From Myripristis murdjan (lineage: Eukaryota; Chordata; Actinopteri; Holocentriformes; Holocentridae), in contig NC_043987.1 in assembly GCF_902150065.1 (NCBI RefSeq), forward strand, positions 21,812,987-21,876,986: a stretch of DNA of 64,000 nt, given 5' to 3'. Both the position numbers and the translations under genes were made by a program. Below, in pieces: positions 11,058 through 22,814 of this stretch (its first letter is position 1; the number at the start of each line of letters is the position of its first letter). The notes beneath the pieces are model-generated. The model was not told the origin of the DNA, searched no databases, and was given only the letters and a program-made list of their open reading frames with translations.

Positions 11058-11279
11058 GCTACCTGTAAGGTTTTCCACGGAGATGTGCGGCTATAGCTTT
11101 TTTCTTGTTATTAATGTGTTAATGTTATCAGTTATTAATTAGCCTATTAATCGTTATTAATTTGTTTAGTCTTTATGAGTTGCCTAGGCCATTGATTGAA
11201 TTAATTTGTCAATTTGTTTGCATCTGTACACTGAAGTGAACATTTAATAAAGCAACACATCTGTGAAAACTGTCGTCTT

Positions 11280-13040
11280 TATTTCAGAAGTAAATTGATA
11301 ACAGCCTGAAAAGGTGATTAGCAAAAGCCCCTGAAAGGTGGGGTTGAAATTATATAACTCTGTTCAGCCTTAATGTGACTGCTTAGGCCTACTGTTACTT
11401 TTGCTGCTTAGCCACATTAATCGGAGCTGACGTTAAACTGGAGTGACACACCGCCAGCTGAAATAAAACATCTGCCGGTGAGTTTATGAAAAGATTGTTT
11501 GTTGTGGTGCCGACACTGGAAAGCAGTAGCCTATATTTAAATATAGCCTAACTGTTCTCATAAGATGGTTGTAGATAGACTAAAGATCAGCTAAACTGCT
11601 GAGTCGCTGTTACGGCACCTGTTAGATTAAAAATGACTGAGAAGTCGGCAGAAGTAGGCCTATAACTACAGTATCAGTCCATGAAAAAAATATTTTTTCC
11701 CAGCGGATATTCTAGTAACAACATGATTGAGCTATCAGAGCAGTTTTTTTGCTATCTATCTGTGGTATTTATTCAGTTTTGGGAAATCACGATGTCTAGA
11801 AAACATGGTAAGTCCAAGTTGGCTGGCTGACAGGGACTTGTTAACGTCAGATCTCTCAGATTTCCACTGAAACGGAGAGAATAGGCCTACTAGCAAAAAA
11901 AACTTTTACATTTTGGCAGCGAAATGCCCACAGTATGAATCTACATTTTGATTATACATTTTATTTTGTTGGTAATAGTTGTATAATCGCATTATTACAC
12001 GAGAGGGTGTGCTTGAACGTTATTATTGTCACTTCCTTACACTCTCGTGTAATAATGCTTAAATCAACACTGACTACGAAAAGAAACGAGGCTCACCAAG
12101 GATTAGCCATATTTCATGGTTTAAAAAAAAAAAAAAAGCAACTCATAAAGATCTGTTAATTTTGTGTAATCCAATTTCCTTGTGACCAATATGATATCAA
12201 ACAAACAGACATCATCATCGGTTGTAATAGCAGTTTAAAATAAGTAGCCTATTGGTACATTGACCCTGCTGGTATCTAAGCAACAGTTAGTCAACTTACA
12301 CTCAGCTTTACAATATCCTACATACTAATAGCCTACTAATACTAGGCCCAATACTTAATATTTAATACTTAATACTAATACTAGGCTAATACTAATAATA
12401 ATACTACTAATAATAAATGAAGGACAGTAGGCCTTTACGAGTGATTTTGACGTGATGCGCCTGATTTTGGTCTGGTTTTAGGTTGGGTCTTCTACAGCCA
12501 TTCACTCCGGATCCAACAGCGTCTTCTTCTTCCAGTTTCCCTCAGTGCTGGAGGTTACCAGAGGTACCTGTTGGCATGGACTGGAGTCACTGGGTCACAT
12601 GATATGGAGGCTGTTGAAAAAAAAAGCATAGTTCTTTTCATAAAAATATTAATAGCCTATTAATTTTAAGAAGCAGTCAAATCCAATAAAAAGAGCTGTG
12701 TCTCATTCGCCCAGTGTAGTAATAATATCTGGTATGGATTTGGAGTCACAGGGGAACACAGCTGCTTGACGGTCCGGCTGGACAGCGGCGCTATAACACT
12801 GCGAGTTTTTAATTAGCCGACGTATATGTAGAGCCACTATTCTGCAGTATTGTAGTTCATACCGTATAAATCACAGGGCTGGGGACTGACACTGAAACCA
12901 AAGCGTTTAAATCTCCCCAGTTGTAAATGTTAAGGTCTTGTTTACTTATAATAAAGTATTGATAACATATAACCTACACAATCGTTCATAATGTCCTCAT
13001 TTATATGTGGATGCGTGTTCTGCATGCTAAAGTGAGCGTG
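11280..13040. other. intergenic, no gene recognised
   Basis: AT-rich sequence with degenerate (TAATACT)-type runs near 12320-12415 and a strong stem-loop at 11989-12058 (listed separately). No coding similarity is seen. Confidence 0.45.
11989..12058. repeat. inverted repeat with 17-bp perfect arms
   Basis: The left arm GCATTATTACACGAGAG (from 11989) is matched exactly by the reverse complement of the right arm ending at 12058. The match extends a few bases further with a one-base bulge. The loop is about 28 nt. It could be a small foldback element or a hairpin transcript. Confidence 0.75.
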
Positions 13041-13045
13041 GTGGT

Positions 13046-13152
13046 GAGCTCAGGTGGCGTAGCGCCATCACCTGTTGAAAACCAATTAGTGCAGAAACTT
13101 GGAATTATCTCCCAATCAAGCATCCAGCAGAGGGCGCACATCAATAAGACCT
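13046..13152 (+). repeat. about 105-bp dispersed repeat, copy 2
   Basis: Second copy of the repeat at 9470-9576, carrying AGCGCCATCACCTGTTG and AGAGGGCGCACATCAA. Confidence 0.7.
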
Positions 13153-13159
13153 ACATGAT

Positions 13160-13980
13160 GCCCCAAAGTAGTGGTGTCACACTTTAATTATGAGACCTCA
13201 CGAGCCAAAAGACTCAAGTCGATACATGGATATTTTATTGTACTTTATGATTTATTATTTTTAATCAACTAATTTGTATCCTGCATGCCAACCAATCACA
13301 AATTGCGTTTTGGCACATGAAAATAACACACAATGTAGAATTATATAAAGCAGAAGAGAGAAATGCAACAAAAATATAGGATTCAGGTTTGCTATTTACC
13401 TCCCAGAAGAAAATACAACTCTTCCCTTCTTTCTTTCTTGAAAAAAAATCTACATTCCATATCAACCTTTTGTTTTTTTGATAGCATGTAGTTTCCTAGA
13501 TATAGTTTGCTAAACTATGCAATAAGCCTGGCGGTGTTTCCTAAAATTCCAGCTGATGGATAGTTTGTAGTACCAGTTGTAATTAATTTAGCATAATTTA
13601 TCATTAATCATTAATTTATCAGTTTATCATAGAAACCTCGTATTTTGCTTCTTACACATAGTTGATAATTGGATGCAAATATTTCAATTTAAAAACGATT
13701 GAAAAATGTGTTTGTTTTTGACCCCTTTTCCCTCCAAAACATCCCAAAATGATCATTATATCTTAACTGCAGTACTTAGAGAAATGTGTCTGACTGGCAG
13801 CTGAGCTGTCTGTGGGAGGGTAAGACAGAGTAAACAAACATATAGGTAACTTGTTGGTATCTGTAGCTTGCAAGTTAGAGACAGAGAGTTTTTTTTTTAA
13901 CAGATGTATTGAAGAGCATTGCCATTTGGGTGGTCTTGACAGTTTTAGGTACCACTGGTAATTTCAGTTGTATGTCCCCT
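13160..13980. other. intergenic, no gene recognised
   Basis: AT-rich sequence with no recognised coding, RNA or mobile-element signal apart from short homopolymer runs. Confidence 0.45.
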
Positions 13981-13984
13981 GCCA

Positions 13985-14665
13985 TCTAAGTGGTTTATCC
14001 TGTCAAGGCATCACCTCAGCACCTGAAGAAAGATCTTTGCACTCAATCATGTGGTAGGAGCCACCGCTACCTGGTTGATGTCTTAACCTGCCCTGTTTGC
14101 CTCTGCCTCAGTGCAGATAGGGACTCCTCCTCCCTTCATCTCCTCCTTCTGTCAACCCTGAGGAGGATTTCACTTTTGGCCTGTGGGTGCAGCCTCATAC
14201 TAGCCTCTTGCTAGCACATAGCTTGTCCCAAAATGGTTCCCATCCATAAATATGCCCAGCGTGAGTGGAGCATGCCTATGACAACCAAGACCATTGTGGT
14301 CCTTACTCCACTGTGGATGAGTGACTGTTTCCTCCTCCTCATGCTGATAAGGAGTAAGATGGCCTTCGTCTGATATTAGGTGTGAACAAATACCGAGACC
14401 CATTAGAGGGTGGAGCATACACAACATAGAAAGTAATATAACTGTAACTAATTTCAGTTCTATGAGTACATGCATAGCCCCCTAAACACAAGCTCAGCTG
14501 GCCCTGGTCTTTGTTGCTGACTTTCAAAGGCAGACGAGCAGCATTGATGCAGAGGTTTTATAGGGGGTGGGTGCTAGGAGGCCCCTACCACCTGATTGGA
14601 CAGTGAGTGCAAAGATCTTTTCTCAGGTGCCAAGGTGATGGACAGGGTAAGCCAATAGTGAAGCC
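13985..14665. repeat. element bounded by long inverted repeats
   Basis: The left end (about 13985-14060) carries GCACCTGAAGAAAGATCTTT followed by GCACTCAATCA and GTGGTAGGAGCC. The right end (about 14575-14665) carries the reverse complement of the same series, with AAAGATCTTTGCACTCAC inverted and TACCACCTGATTGG. The arms are 60-80 bp and imperfect. A CAGTTCTATGAG word recurs near 14457 and, inverted, near 14691. No protein is recognised inside, so the class is undetermined. Confidence 0.65.
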
Positions 14666-14998
14666 TATTAGAAGGCTACACACGTGCTCATAGAACTGGA
14701 GTCACACCCAGGTAAATTATAATTTTTAGCAGTGTATATTTTTGCAGTGTACAGGCTAATGGCAAATTAACAATGTGAGTGAGTGGACGAGCAAGAGTGA
14801 GGGAGTGGTGGCATGACTGCAGTCAGGGCGGACAGCAGTGTGCTGATCAGCACAGATCTGTGTGAGCAGTATAAACTGTGATTGTGACATGTGCATTTTA
14901 TGATACAAATAAATTATATTATGTGTATGGGGACTGACAAAAAAGGCGACACTTAAATGTATCATTGTGGCACTAACAACACAACAACAACAGCAACA

Positions 14999-15130
14999 AG
15001 AACAACAATAATAATAATACATCATAAAAATCTGAATGTTTGGCTGTTTTGCACAAATACAGAATGCTCTGTGTTACAAACATGTTTTCCTGTATTTTGA
15101 AAATACATGTATTTTATCTTGATACATTTT
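14999..15130 (+). repeat. dispersed repeat, copy 2
   Basis: Partner of 10440-10580: AATAATAATAATAC, AAATCTGAAT, GTGTTACAAAC, TTTTCCTGTATTTTGAAAA in the same order. Confidence 0.55.
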
Positions 15131-16033
15131 CTGGAACCAGTATTTTGTATTTTATTCTGGTAGATTTATGTTAGGGGTATTTCGTGTTTTGTATCATGAT
15201 TCATTTTGATGTATCTTTGTCTCTGTCTGCTGATAGATTATTGTGCTAGATGATGCGATGTAGGGGCAACTTGCAGTCAGCCCCTTACTCTGCTTTATAG
15301 GCTACATCAACCAGCCCTCTAAGGAAATAGACTATTTTGTAAAGCAAGCAGCATCACCAAACATAACTGCACCGAACAAATTAAACATGAGCGACAATGT
15401 TATTCTGTAACCATATTGTAAGTCTACCCATAACTCATAATACTTCACAGTATAAGCAGTTCTTCTTGCTTCTTGATACAACAACAAAAACTCAGTGAGC
15501 CAAAGCTAGAAACACTGAATATTTTTAAGACTTTCATACAGTGCGATGTAATTGTACAGCTATCATTTTGTTTCAGTGGAGTGGCTACTTGATGATCTAA
15601 AAATGAAACATTCAAGTCAGTAGGACACTGATGCACCATGGACGTGTAGTCTTTTTGCGCAAAAGAAGACCATTGTCCCCATGATCTTAAAGGCACCAGG
15701 AGGTTTAATTTAAAAGGACAAACATGCACAAAGACATTAATGAATATGCAAAACTTTTGAGTTTTGAGCTGCTTTGTTCATGATTTGGTTACAGTTCTGC
15801 TACACTGTTGCATTCATGCTAGCTGCAGCTGTCTCTGTGGCTACCGATTTATGTTTGTTTGTTTTCTTACGTATTCATCAGCGGTTAAAAAAAGACATCA
15901 ACATTTGGGAATTTTATGTTCATTGTTTTTTTTTATTTATTATTGAGCAATCTCTTTAATGCCACAAGTAGCACTGATGCAGGATAACATGCCACCTGGG
16001 CTATGTGAGTTGATGCTCCTTCGCTGCTTGTAT

Positions 16034-16792
16034 TTAGCGGTATCTCTCAGCCAGGGCCAAAGCCAAGTTCTGTAGGAATTTGTCAAGTGCAAGGTGGACC
16101 TCGGCAGTGAAGTCTGCAGGAAAGTACATGGCGATGGTCACATGGATGTTGTGGGCCAGGATCTGCGGTTAAGCAAGAAATACAGATTTTCACATCATGT
16201 CAGCAACAGAGAAAAACATCTTTCACTTACAGGCTAGAAGAGAATAAATCCACCTAAATTCAGTGTTTAAGGCTTAGACATCTTAGTGCTATCATGAGGT
16301 GATGATCTCCTTCTTTAATGCCATGATAAAAACAGACAGAAAAAAAACACCTACCTTGAAGTTGGCAGGGTCCACTCGGAGCTTGAAGGCATGCAGCTCG
16401 CTGAGGGAGCTCAGACCACCAACCAGATCGTCCATCTTTGTGACAGCATCGCCAATGGCTGCCATGATGACAGCACCATGCTTCTTCACTGGTGCAGATC
16501 CAGGACTTGTATCAGCCCAGTGGGAGAAGTAAGTCTTGGTCTGCGGGTAGACCGTCAGCATCCTTAAAAAAAAAAAAAAAAAAAAAAAGGCAAATATTAG
16601 ATGGCAGATGATGACAAAAGACCAAGTAGGAAGGTATGAGAAAATGTTGGTCACTTAATTTTACATGTAGAAATGAAGGCCATGATGTTGCACCTACCTG
16701 CCCAGAGCCTCAGCACCCAGTTCAGGAGCCTTTGAGGAGATTTTGCTCCAGATGCCTGTTATCAAGGACTTGTCTTTGGCGTTGAGACTCAT
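16034..16792 (-). CDS. hba: alpha-globin (second pair)
   Basis: Haemoglobin alpha chain. Exons on the minus strand are 16698-16792 (95 nt), 16355-16562 (208 nt) and 16034-16162 (129 nt, TAA), giving 143 aa. The start is [18 protein letters not shown]; distal His 60 (KKHGAV), proximal His 89 (SELHAFK), C-terminus LAERYR. All junctions are GT-AG. The exon 2 acceptor is TAAG after a run of about 20 T. TATA is at 16875-16882 and the poly(A) signal at about 15932-15941. Compared with its duplicate at 23690-24441 it has eight amino-acid differences (positions 9, 52, 62, 75, 84, 101, 108, 121), including His 108 where the duplicate has Leu. It differs clearly from the alpha at 628-2158, so it is a separate alpha type. 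It is divergent from the beta gene at 17898. Confidence 0.96.
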
Positions 16793-16874
16793 GGCTGCGT
16801 TTTCTTCAAAATTTTCTCAAGTGAAAGAGAATCTTCTGATGCTGAGACGCTGGTGAGGTGGGCATGTGAAGCTC

Positions 16875-16882
16875 CTTTTATA
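16875..16882 (-). promoter_or_regulatory. TATA box of second alpha-globin
   Basis: TATAAAAG on the minus strand, 83 bases upstream of the ATG. The same box occurs at 24524-24531 for the duplicate. Confidence 0.75.
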
Positions 16883-17759
16883 TCAAACCGAATGAGACCG
16901 CACCCGTTTATCAAGTCCAAACCACACCTCTAAAGAAACTGCTAGAACTTTTAATCATCATTTTAATGACGAGATAAAATTAACCACTCCCAGTTGGCGC
17001 TGTAGAACATTGTATACAAATTATTTTAAGCATGAATAAAAAATGTCTTCTGGCTCATACTTGCTAAAATGGCTTTAGAAATAAGATACAGTTTAAGACT
17101 GTAAAATGAGAGGCTGCTGTGATCATTTCTCAAGGCCCACAAAGTAATAGCCCCAAACAGTCTGGCAGACATTTGTGCTGAGTAGCCTAAAAAATTGAAT
17201 TTTCCATGTTAATTAAAACACACATGGGTCAAAAGTCTCATTTTAAAGTGCTTTGTGCACACATATTATTGACAATGTAAACCGAGGTTTGGCCTATAAA
17301 TGGTCAAATACTGAAAGACATTTTTAATATATTGGTGTATTGATAAGTTGTCCCTCATGTAAAATGACTAATTATACATTCTTTACATAGGAGGCTTATT
17401 GTGCATCATATCAGTTCTGGCATGATATTTATCTGGTATAACTGTACATCTATTATATTAAATAAACATACTTAGTCATCCAACATATTCAAAGCTATAG
17501 TTAATTGTGGTAACTTTACTTGTGTTTTCATTTCATTTGTACTGACTTTGTTTCAGATTGGAAAATTAAGGGAATTCATTTTGGGGAAAAAGGGAAAAAA
17601 AAACAACTCCTAGAAAAGTACACTGAATCAGATAACAAATTATCAGTCTTGGCGATGTATTGCATGGCATGCTAATCTTTTAAAAAAAAAAAAAAAAAAA
17701 ATATTGGCAAAGATCCTATCAGACTTTCAGGTTACAACCCAGCATGTGTCAGCTCTGGT

Positions 17760-17813
17760 CCAATCACATGCTTTTTCATCTGAGAGGTGGAGCATTCCAT
17801 AATCAATAAAAAG
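17760..17813 (+). promoter_or_regulatory. CCAAT box and TATA-like box of second beta-globin
   Basis: CCAAT at 17760-17764 and CAATAAAAAG at 17804-17813, about 40 bp apart, which is usual beta-globin spacing. The TATA element is non-canonical (ATAAAAAG). The duplicate has ATAAAAGG, a one-base difference in the core promoter. Confidence 0.65.
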
Positions 17814-17897
17814 TGGAGCCCCAGCACTTGGCATTCAGTAAGGTTTATCATCAGAGCTCGTTACAGACAACTCAGAGAAAACCTCTACACTGTCAAC

Positions 17898-18735
17898 ATG
17901 GTCGACTGGACAGATGCTGAGCGCAGTGCCATCGTGAGCCTGTGGGGAAAAATCAACGTGGATGAAATCGGACCCCAGGCTCTGGCCAGGTAACCCGTCC
18001 TTTCATATCAGGTCACCATAGTGATTATTATAATTTACACTGGCTTTGGAGGGGGAGTTTTATGTTGTTTTGTTTTTATGGATTGTGTCAATTCAGGCTT
18101 CTCATCGTGTACCCCTGGACTCAGAGGCACTTCGCCTTGTTTGGCAATCTGTCCAGCCCCTCCGCCATCATGGGCAACGCTAAGGTGTCCACACATGGAA
18201 AGACAGTGATGGGAGGGTTGGATAGAGCTGTGAAGAACTTGGACGACATCAAGAATGCCTACAAAGCACTGAGTGTGATGCACTCTGAGAAGCTGCATGT
18301 GGATCCTGATAACTTCAGGGTAGGTAACCATCCCAGACACAAAGTCACTATTCCTTCATGGATAACTAAATTGTGTCTGTAGTGAATGTGTGGTGACATT
18401 CCAGTTTAAATTCAGTTTTCTTCAGTAGTCCCATAGGAACCTGAAGTTTGTGTTGTGGTATTTGTAAAATATCCTTCAAAAAGTTATTATTGGATAGTTA
18501 GGCCTATTTGCTGTGAATCTTCTTTGTGAAAATGTTGAATATGTTGAGCTGCAGTGGTGAGTATATCAGCACAGTTTTGTAACCCTTATTGTCCTCATTT
18601 CAGCTTCTTGGTGACGTTGCCACCGTGTGCGTGGCAGCCAAGTTTGGCCCCTCCGTCTTCACCCCCGACGTCCAGGAGGCCTGGCAGAAGTTCCTGTCTG
18701 TGGTCGTCTCCGCTCTGGGCAGACAGTACCACTAA
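17898..18735 (+). CDS. hbb: beta-globin (second pair)
   Basis: Haemoglobin beta chain. Exons are 17898-17989 (92 nt), 18097-18319 (223 nt) and 18604-18735 (132 nt, TAA), giving 148 aa. It starts [19 protein letters not shown], with distal His 64 (STHGK), proximal His 93 (SVMHSEK) and C-terminus GRQYH. It is one residue longer than the first beta because exon 3 reads [10 protein letters not shown] where that gene has KMGSAFTPE. Intron 1 is only 107 nt. The poly(A) signal is at 18831-18836. The product differs from the duplicate at 25097-26194 at just two residues (Ala 85 for Thr, Glu 130 for Asp). It is divergent from the alpha gene at 16792, which probably shares regulation. Confidence 0.97.
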
Positions 18736-19159
18736 GGCCCCGGAGACACATTTGACAAGAATGTGCAGCAGTTTTTCATTTGTTTACACAAGATCTGATA
18801 AATGCCATTGTAGCTGTTGCAACAGTGATCAATAAAACCTCCAGTGAACTGCATCTTTGTGACATGTTTTTATTTTTATTTTCTTTAACAACACCATGCA
18901 GGTATAAATTGTTAATAAGACATTTAGTGGACAGCACAATGCAAATAAATTAATTAGAATTTCAGAGAATATTACTTTGTGCTGATTTTTCCTGACAGGA
19001 CCATATCTACATACATCATCAGTTTGATTCTAGGGTATTCATGCTCTGAAGATTTATATGAAGTAAACTATTTTCTACAAAAAGAGTAAACTAAGTCCAG
19101 GTGGGTTTGCCACACTACATCCCAGGTTACCCTGTATGTGTGGTCAGGTGTAATAATAC

Positions 19160-20090
19160 CAGGGTGACATTTTTACTGAAGTGTACATCACCACACTGAA
19201 CTTAAGGAGTGTGTACAGGTTTGCTCAGTTAAAAAACAGAGTTAATCAGTCAGGCTATGTCTTTTTCCTCACAGGGTGGTATCTGATGCTATTGGCAGTG
19301 ATAAAGTTAGAGCAACTCCACCATATCAGATGCTCTTATTAGCCCATAATTGCTTGACTTGATGAGGCTATTTGAAGCTACAATAAGCCTACAGGTATTA
19401 AGCGAGTTCATCAAAGCTGCCTCAAACAGCTGAATTAATGTGCATTAGCTGGAGCTGTGGACGAGTAGGCACTGACTCAGAAGCAGCTGGTGGCTCAGTG
19501 CTCGAACATCAATTGGAGGAAAGTACTGTAACAAGGTGTGATGGAGAGGCTCCAACAGGATGATCACACAGTTCAGGGTGTCCAGTCATCCTACTCAGTG
19601 TCTTGGAACTGTCTCATGTAGGGAGTGTCAGAAAATACAAATATAAAAATATGTGCCTTATACATTTTTAAAAAAGTGTGTGCATTATGTGCATTCAGTC
19701 TCAATATGTGCATTAATCATACACTGCGGGAGACATTGTCCAAGATGTCATCCTCCTCTCTGACACCACCACTACAGAGTCCAGCTTCACCCCCACAAGA
19801 TATATATGCATCTCACTGATTCTTGGGAATTTGGATAAAACAGGTTTTAATTTTGAAAAAAACAAAACAAAAAAAAAGTTAAATTACAAAATCTGAAGGT
19901 ATATCGATATAGGCCAAGGTCTTGGCTGTTCAGCAATGTACTGGTGCAACCTATTAGGCTACTTTGTTTTTGTCAACACTGTCACCATAATGTTTTTTTT
20001 TATTTGAAAAACATATTTTTGTATTAAAAGAGACTAATACTTTAATAATTCAACAGCACCAAAGAAACATATTGTACGTATATTTATTTA
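19160..20090. other. intergenic, no gene recognised
   Basis: Single-copy-looking AT-rich DNA between the duplication unit and the GTGGTGACA repeats. An AP-1-like TGACTCAG lies near 19473. No coding signal. Confidence 0.4.
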
Positions 20091-20108
20091 AAACAAATAT
20101 AACTGCCT

Positions 20109-20502
20109 CTGACGGTGGTGACACTAATCTGATGGTGGTGACAGTGGCCTCATTACAACATACATTTCCAAAATTTATACCACTCAAGTCAATGGCTTCT
20201 TGCTTAACAACTTTATTTAACTCTTTGGTACAAAAAATAACAATCCTGAGCACTGTTATAAGCATTTTTCAGACTTCAGTCATCACCGTCAGACAGAAAA
20301 CCTGACGGTGGTGACATCTGACGGTGGTGACAAAAACCTACTCTTTCACATAATAAGCATGAGTTGTTCACATTAGCCATCTTGTTTCCCCCCTGTTGCT
20401 ACCTGCATCAGACCTCTTCTTAAAAAGTATACATTTATGCCATAATCTAATTTAATATTTTTTATACAAAAGTGATGGTGTTGACATGTTATGGTTGTGA
20501 CA
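20109..20502 (+). repeat. dispersed CTGACGGTGGTGACA motif cluster
   Basis: Near-identical 15-mers occur at 20109-20123, 20129-20143, 20302-20316 and 20318-20332. There is an inverted partial copy (TCACCGTCAGA) at 20283-20293 and degenerate copies at 20472-20486 and 20489-20502. Spacing is irregular, so it is not a plain minisatellite. Confidence 0.8.
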
Positions 20503-20509
20503 GTAGCAG

Positions 20510-21059
20510 TGTCCAAAAATATGAAGAGATTTAAGAGAAAATAGCAAACTTACAGGAGCCTGAGTGGTCTTGAAGCATGCAGTAGAGCTGAAGGTTTGAA
20601 AAGGGCTCCTCAGGAATGTAGCTGACCTTGTAGAGTTTTTTTTTTTTTTTTTAAATAAATATCTGACAGATATGTGGGACACATTTTGAGCAACCACAAA
20701 ATAATAGTAAATATTGTTCAAAACTCATCGTTTGTAGTTTTTAATACATATTATGATGTACTCTTTCATGTAGTAAATGTACTATTCAATGAAATTATTA
20801 CTTTTTGTTGTTTTAATCAAGTTGAAATGATTATCTCCTATCCGAGGACAACTGGTTTTGAAGGCAATGGGCCAATATATAATCATTAAATTAATAAAAA
20901 TTAAAAATAAACCTATAAAAGAACCTTACAAATGTGCAAAGGACCCCCTGATTATGCCCTTGATTCTTGATTCTATTCATTAAAATGTTGTAAATTTCCA
21001 CCAGAAATAGCATTTTTTGTAGTGGGACATGATTTATCCAAATTCTTAAGAATCAGTGA

Positions 21060-21098
<39 letters not shown>

Positions 21099-21740
21099 CC
21101 TGAGGGTGGGTGTTTCAAATCCATTACCAGTGTCTTGAAATACATTCATTAAGAAATAACAGCATTGCATATTGTGTTTCATACCACATCATAATAAGTG
21201 TACCAACACAACATATTGAAAATTCTGAAACATTCACTCATGTAAATCTATGGATTTTACACTTTGAAACACCACTAATGTTACGGATTTGGATCCTACT
21301 TTTTGGTGGCAGCTATGTGGCTGCCACTTATGGTGTTTGGAGACACTGTTTTTTTGCAGTGAGCAATTTGATATTAATGGGTGTGGCCATCTGAATTTAG
21401 TGATAAAGGTGTGTTAAAATATCATGTGGCCAACAGAAATGTTTTTGAGACGTGGCCAAAACCTACAAGTTGAGTACGCCTGTTTCAACAAGAAAATACA
21501 TAAGATGCTTTATTTTTATTTGATCACTTATGCATGGAGCGCTTTTGGGTGATCTTGTAAATTGCAGGACTTAAAAAAGTCCCTATGTATTGATTCTCCA
21601 CATAGATTGATTTGTAAAGAACTTACAACTTTTTTATGATGTTGATTCAAGGTGTTTGTCTTCAATAATGCACTTTATGAACTGTAGAAAATGGTTGGCT
21701 TGTAGTGGAGTCTGCAGACCCTAAAAGCTCCAACTGCACA
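20510..21740. other. intergenic, simple repeats only
   Basis: AT-rich DNA with a T-run near 20637-20652 and a (TG)n tract at 21062-21097. A short hairpin, TGGCAGC...GCTGCCA, lies near 21306. No gene is seen. Confidence 0.45.
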
Positions 21741-21746
21741 AGGGAG

Positions 21747-22063
21747 AAGTTTGCCTCAAGCGCTTCCTCTAAGAAAGTGCCTGAGGCTTTCTAACAGTGA
21801 GCCCATCAGTTATTCTAATTCTAACCTTACACTTTATCCTTACAAAATTTCTGACAGAGGGAGCTTGAGGCAAACTTTGCCCAGTACTGAAAAGGGTCTG
21901 GCTGCAGCTTGTAGACCAAGGGGGCACCATGTGAGGTGGGTGAGAGACATGAACATCCAGTTAAGCCATTAAACCCACCACGAGGCATTGAGAAGGGCTC
22001 TGGCTGCCGAAGCAAAGAGCCACAGAGGTGTGAGCAAAATACTGGGCAAAGTTTGCCTCAAGC
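21747..22063. mobile_element. foldback/MITE-like inverted repeats
   Basis: A 24-bp perfect inverted repeat: the arm at 21863-21886 (GCTTGAGGCAAACTTTGCCC and four more bases) pairs with 22040-22063. Part of the arm recurs at 21747-21761 in the right-arm orientation, so a second, shorter element may abut. Contains CCTAACC-type runs common in fish MITEs. No coding capacity. Confidence 0.75.
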
Positions 22064-22814
22064 ACACTCTCGAAATGCACATTTGATTCCATAGTGCTTG
22101 ACTCTGCCTCATCTTTAACCCTGACCCCAACCTAAACCCTAATCCAAAATACACCGTCAGACAAAACAAATTCAAGAAACCATCAGAACACTGTTTGCGT
22201 TGCATGTTATAATCAGTAATAGAGGCTTTAGTGTTTCCCACTTGATTTCTCAGCCGTCTCTCTCCCTTGCTCACTTGCTCTCACCAATATAACCTGTTAG
22301 CTATTGCTTCCAAATAACAACCAGCAAGCCAAGTAATTCACAAAAAAGCCTCAGCAAAATATTTCCTTCATCATTTTGGGGGCACTTAGCCCTGTAGCCT
22401 CTTATTTGAGCTGTGTATAAGTGACATGCTTGTCGCGAATCTAAGTTCCTTGTGTAAGCAGGTACACAGTGTTTATTTCTAGACCTACAATTGTGGAAAA
22501 AACAGAAGTAGTGGAGTGAGATATACACAGTAATATAGAGGAAGGCGCGCAAGCTGGACAGTGAATTAAGAAAGAGAGTGGCATAAGAGGTTCTTCATGT
22601 GCACAGAAAATGTTAGGGTGATAGACCCAGTAGTTTCCAGGATTAGGTGCAGATGGACACAAAGACACACAGGAGTGAGAACAATATTTTCCCCAGCTAC
22701 GCCTGGCAGAAATAAAAATGTGTTTGATAATGCTTATAGGGTAGATGTGTTAGTTTGGAGATAGGCTATTGACTAGAGAAGCTAGAGCAGTTAGAGAATC
22801 ATAATCTTAGTTAA

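Larger units (their letters stand above)
15775..19160. repeat. segmental duplication, unit 1
   Basis: This unit carries the second alpha/beta pair. Its left edge resembles 23430 onward (GGTTCTGCTACA, then GACATCAACA...). Its right edge fades after the shared GGTGGGTTTGCCACAC words (19101 and 26527). Against unit 2 it has about 530 bp extra in the divergent intergenic DNA (about 17150-17685) and lacks about 260 bp in beta intron 1. Confidence 0.9.

Noticed and set aside
17994-18340. Antisense frames opposite beta exon 2 (also at 25488-25799)
   Set aside because: Shadows of the conserved beta-globin exon on the opposite strand.
20101-20340. CRISPR-like reading of the repeated 15-mers
   Set aside because: Irregular spacing, one inverted copy and a vertebrate genome; no cas genes.
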